Assembly (NCBI GenBank): GCA_902782895.1 | Contig: CACZPA010000238.1 | Location: 1 to 23,954 of the forward strand | Source: an uncultured Eubacteriales bacterium | GTDB taxonomy: Bacteria > Bacillota > Clostridia > Lachnospirales > Bianqueaceae | DNA length: 23,954 nt | Direction of reading: 5' to 3' | Shown here: piece by piece, positions 22,813 to 23,954 of the stretch | Layout: every line of letters begins with the position of its first letter | Position numbering within the stretch: the first letter of the stretch is position 1 | The notes under the pieces: model-generated | Told to the model about the DNA's origin: nothing | The model's input: the letters and a program-made list of their open reading frames with translations, nothing else | The model's database searches: none | Program-made: the position numbers and the translations under genes

Positions 22813-23954
22813 TTATTCGTCCTCTTCTATCCTGCCGGCTTCCCGGTTCAGGCTGTATAGTGTCTCAAGCGCCTGTATCGGCGTCATTTCCAGCACCTTA
22901 AGCTTGCGCAGCTTCTCGATGATCTTTTCCTTCTGCTCGTTCTTGCCGCTCTCAAAAAGCGTCATCTGCAGATCCGCGTCCTCTGCCCGCGTCCGTGCTT
23001 CGATCACGGCAGCGCTTCCCGTATTCAGACTGTTGGAGAGCAGATTCTTCAGAATCTCCGCGGCGCGGTTCGTCACCCAGCCAGGCAGCCCCGCCAGCTT
23101 CGCGACCTCGATACCGTAGCTGCGGTCACCGCGGCCTTTCTGAATCTTCCGCAGGAAAACGATTCCGTCCCCTGTCTCCTTGATCGCCACGCAGTAATTG
23201 TGTACGCCCGCAAGCTGCCCTTCGAGCTCAGTCAGCTCATGATAATGCGTCGCGAAAAGCGTCTTCGCGCCGATACGTTTTTTGTCGCTGATATACTCCA
23301 CAACGGCCCAGGCGATGCTCAGCCCGTCGTATGTGGACGTGCCGCGTCCGATCTCGTCCAGGATCAGAAGACTTCTGGAAGTCGCGTGACGAAGGATATT
23401 CGACACCTCCGCCATTTCGACCATAAACGTACTCTGCCCGGCTGCCAGATCGTCCGATGCGCCGACGCGTGTGAAAATACGGTCCAGCACCGAAAGCTTC
23501 ACGCTGGAGGCCGGTACAAAGGATCCCATCTGCGCCATCAGGCAGATGACAGCGACCTGACGCATATAGGTCGATTTACCCGCCATATTGGGTCCCGTGA
23601 TGATCGCGATCCGATCGTCCGTATTGTTCAGGAAGGTATCGTTCGGGATGAAAGCCTCGTCCTTCATCATGCGCTCGACAACCGGATGCCGTCCATCGTG
23701 GATCTCGATCACACCGCTCTTGTTCGACAGGATCTCCGGCTTTACATACTGGTGCGCGACCGCTGCTTCCGCGAGGGAACGCAGCGCGTCCAGCTCCGCG
23801 ATCCTTCCGGCCGTCTTCTGGATCCGGATCAGCTGCGCGGCTGTCTGATTCCGCACCTCTGTGAAAAGATCATACTCCAGACTGACAAGCTTTTCTTTCG
23901 CGCCGAGAATCGTATCCTCGAGCTTTTTCAGTTCTTCCGTAATATAGCGTTCGC
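22813..23954 (-). CDS. mutS: DNA mismatch repair protein MutS, C-terminal part (5' end outside the window)
   Basis: The last about 380 codons of mutS; the reading frame stays open to the window edge and the upstream residues (ERYITEELKKLED) are typical MutS lever/clamp sequence. A GTG at about 23856 is therefore an internal codon and not a start. The ATPase domain shows Walker A GPNMAGKST, Walker B LLILDEIGRGTSTYDG and ATHYHELTELEG, and the C-terminal dimerisation helices follow up to the TAA at 22813-22815. The mismatch-binding and connector domains lie outside the window, so roughly the first 490 residues are not seen. MutS recognises mismatches and recruits MutL, whose gene starts on the next base. 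Confidence 0.97.
   Translation of the reverse strand, partial: ERYITEELKKLEDTILGAKEKLVSLEYDLFTEVRNQTAAQLIRIQKTAGRIAELDALRSLAEAAVAHQYVKPEILSNKSGVIEIHDGRHPVVERMMKDEAFIPNDTFLNNTDDRIAIITGPNMAGKSTYMRQVAVICLMAQMGSFVPASSVKLSVLDRIFTRVGASDDLAAGQSTFMVEMAEVSNILRHATSRSLLILDEIGRGTSTYDGLSIAWAVVEYISDKKRIGAKTLFATHYHELTELEGQLAGVHNYCVAIKETGDGIVFLRKIQKGRGDRSYGIEVAKLAGLPGWVTNRAAEILKNLLSNSLNTGSAAVIEARTRAEDADLQMTLFESGKNEQKEKIIEKLRKLKVLEMTPIQALETLYSLNREAGRIEEDE

Overview
This window looks like ordinary chromosome from a moderately GC-rich (mid-50s % by eye) anaerobic Firmicute of the Clostridia, most likely Lachnospiraceae or a near relative. The main evidence is the run mutS-mutL-miaA-hfq-YnbB-like PLP enzyme, the Gram-positive-type MutL, the short Hfq and the strong Shine-Dalgarno sequences of the AGGAGG type. 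No tRNA, rRNA, CRISPR array, transposase, integrase or phage gene was seen.

Layout from left to right. Bases 1-87 hold the last 28 codons of a plus-strand gene, followed by an intrinsic terminator. On the minus strand come a heterodimeric ABC exporter pair (237-3909) with its own near-consensus promoter, a PflX-type radical SAM protein (4095-5006) and a GH127 beta-L-arabinofuranosidase-like glycosidase (4991-6922). At 6958-7016 two near-perfect housekeeping promoters fire away from each other with their -35 boxes one base apart. They drive the glycosidase leftward and, rightward, aroD plus a PurF-like protein that lacks the catalytic cysteine. A second plus-strand unit (9382-11540) encodes a six-helix membrane protein and a HerA/DUF853-type ATPase, translationally coupled, and ends in a bidirectional terminator.

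From 11702 to the right edge all genes are on the minus strand. In transcription order (right to left) they are mutS (5' end cut by the window), mutL, miaA, hfq, the YnbB-like PLP enzyme, an RsmF-type rRNA m5C methyltransferase, an SbcC/YhaN-type ATPase with a membrane hairpin, an Amidase_3 protein with an altered zinc site, a double zinc-ribbon protein and a TPM-domain protein. The last two resemble Bacillus subtilis YdjG and YdjH. Many junctions overlap by 1-4 bases or are a few bases apart, so long co-transcripts are likely. hfq has its own promoter inside the end of miaA.

The genes are mainly housekeeping (mismatch repair, tRNA and rRNA modification, RNA chaperone, shikimate pathway). I do not see a clearly new defence or mobile system. 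The points most worth a second look are the PurF paralogue without its glutaminase nucleophile, the amidase with Cys in place of the first zinc-ligand His, the YhaN-like ATPase without a nuclease partner, the back-to-back promoters, and two short tandem-repeat clusters that each run across a stop codon. All calls come from reading motifs by eye; no database search was done.
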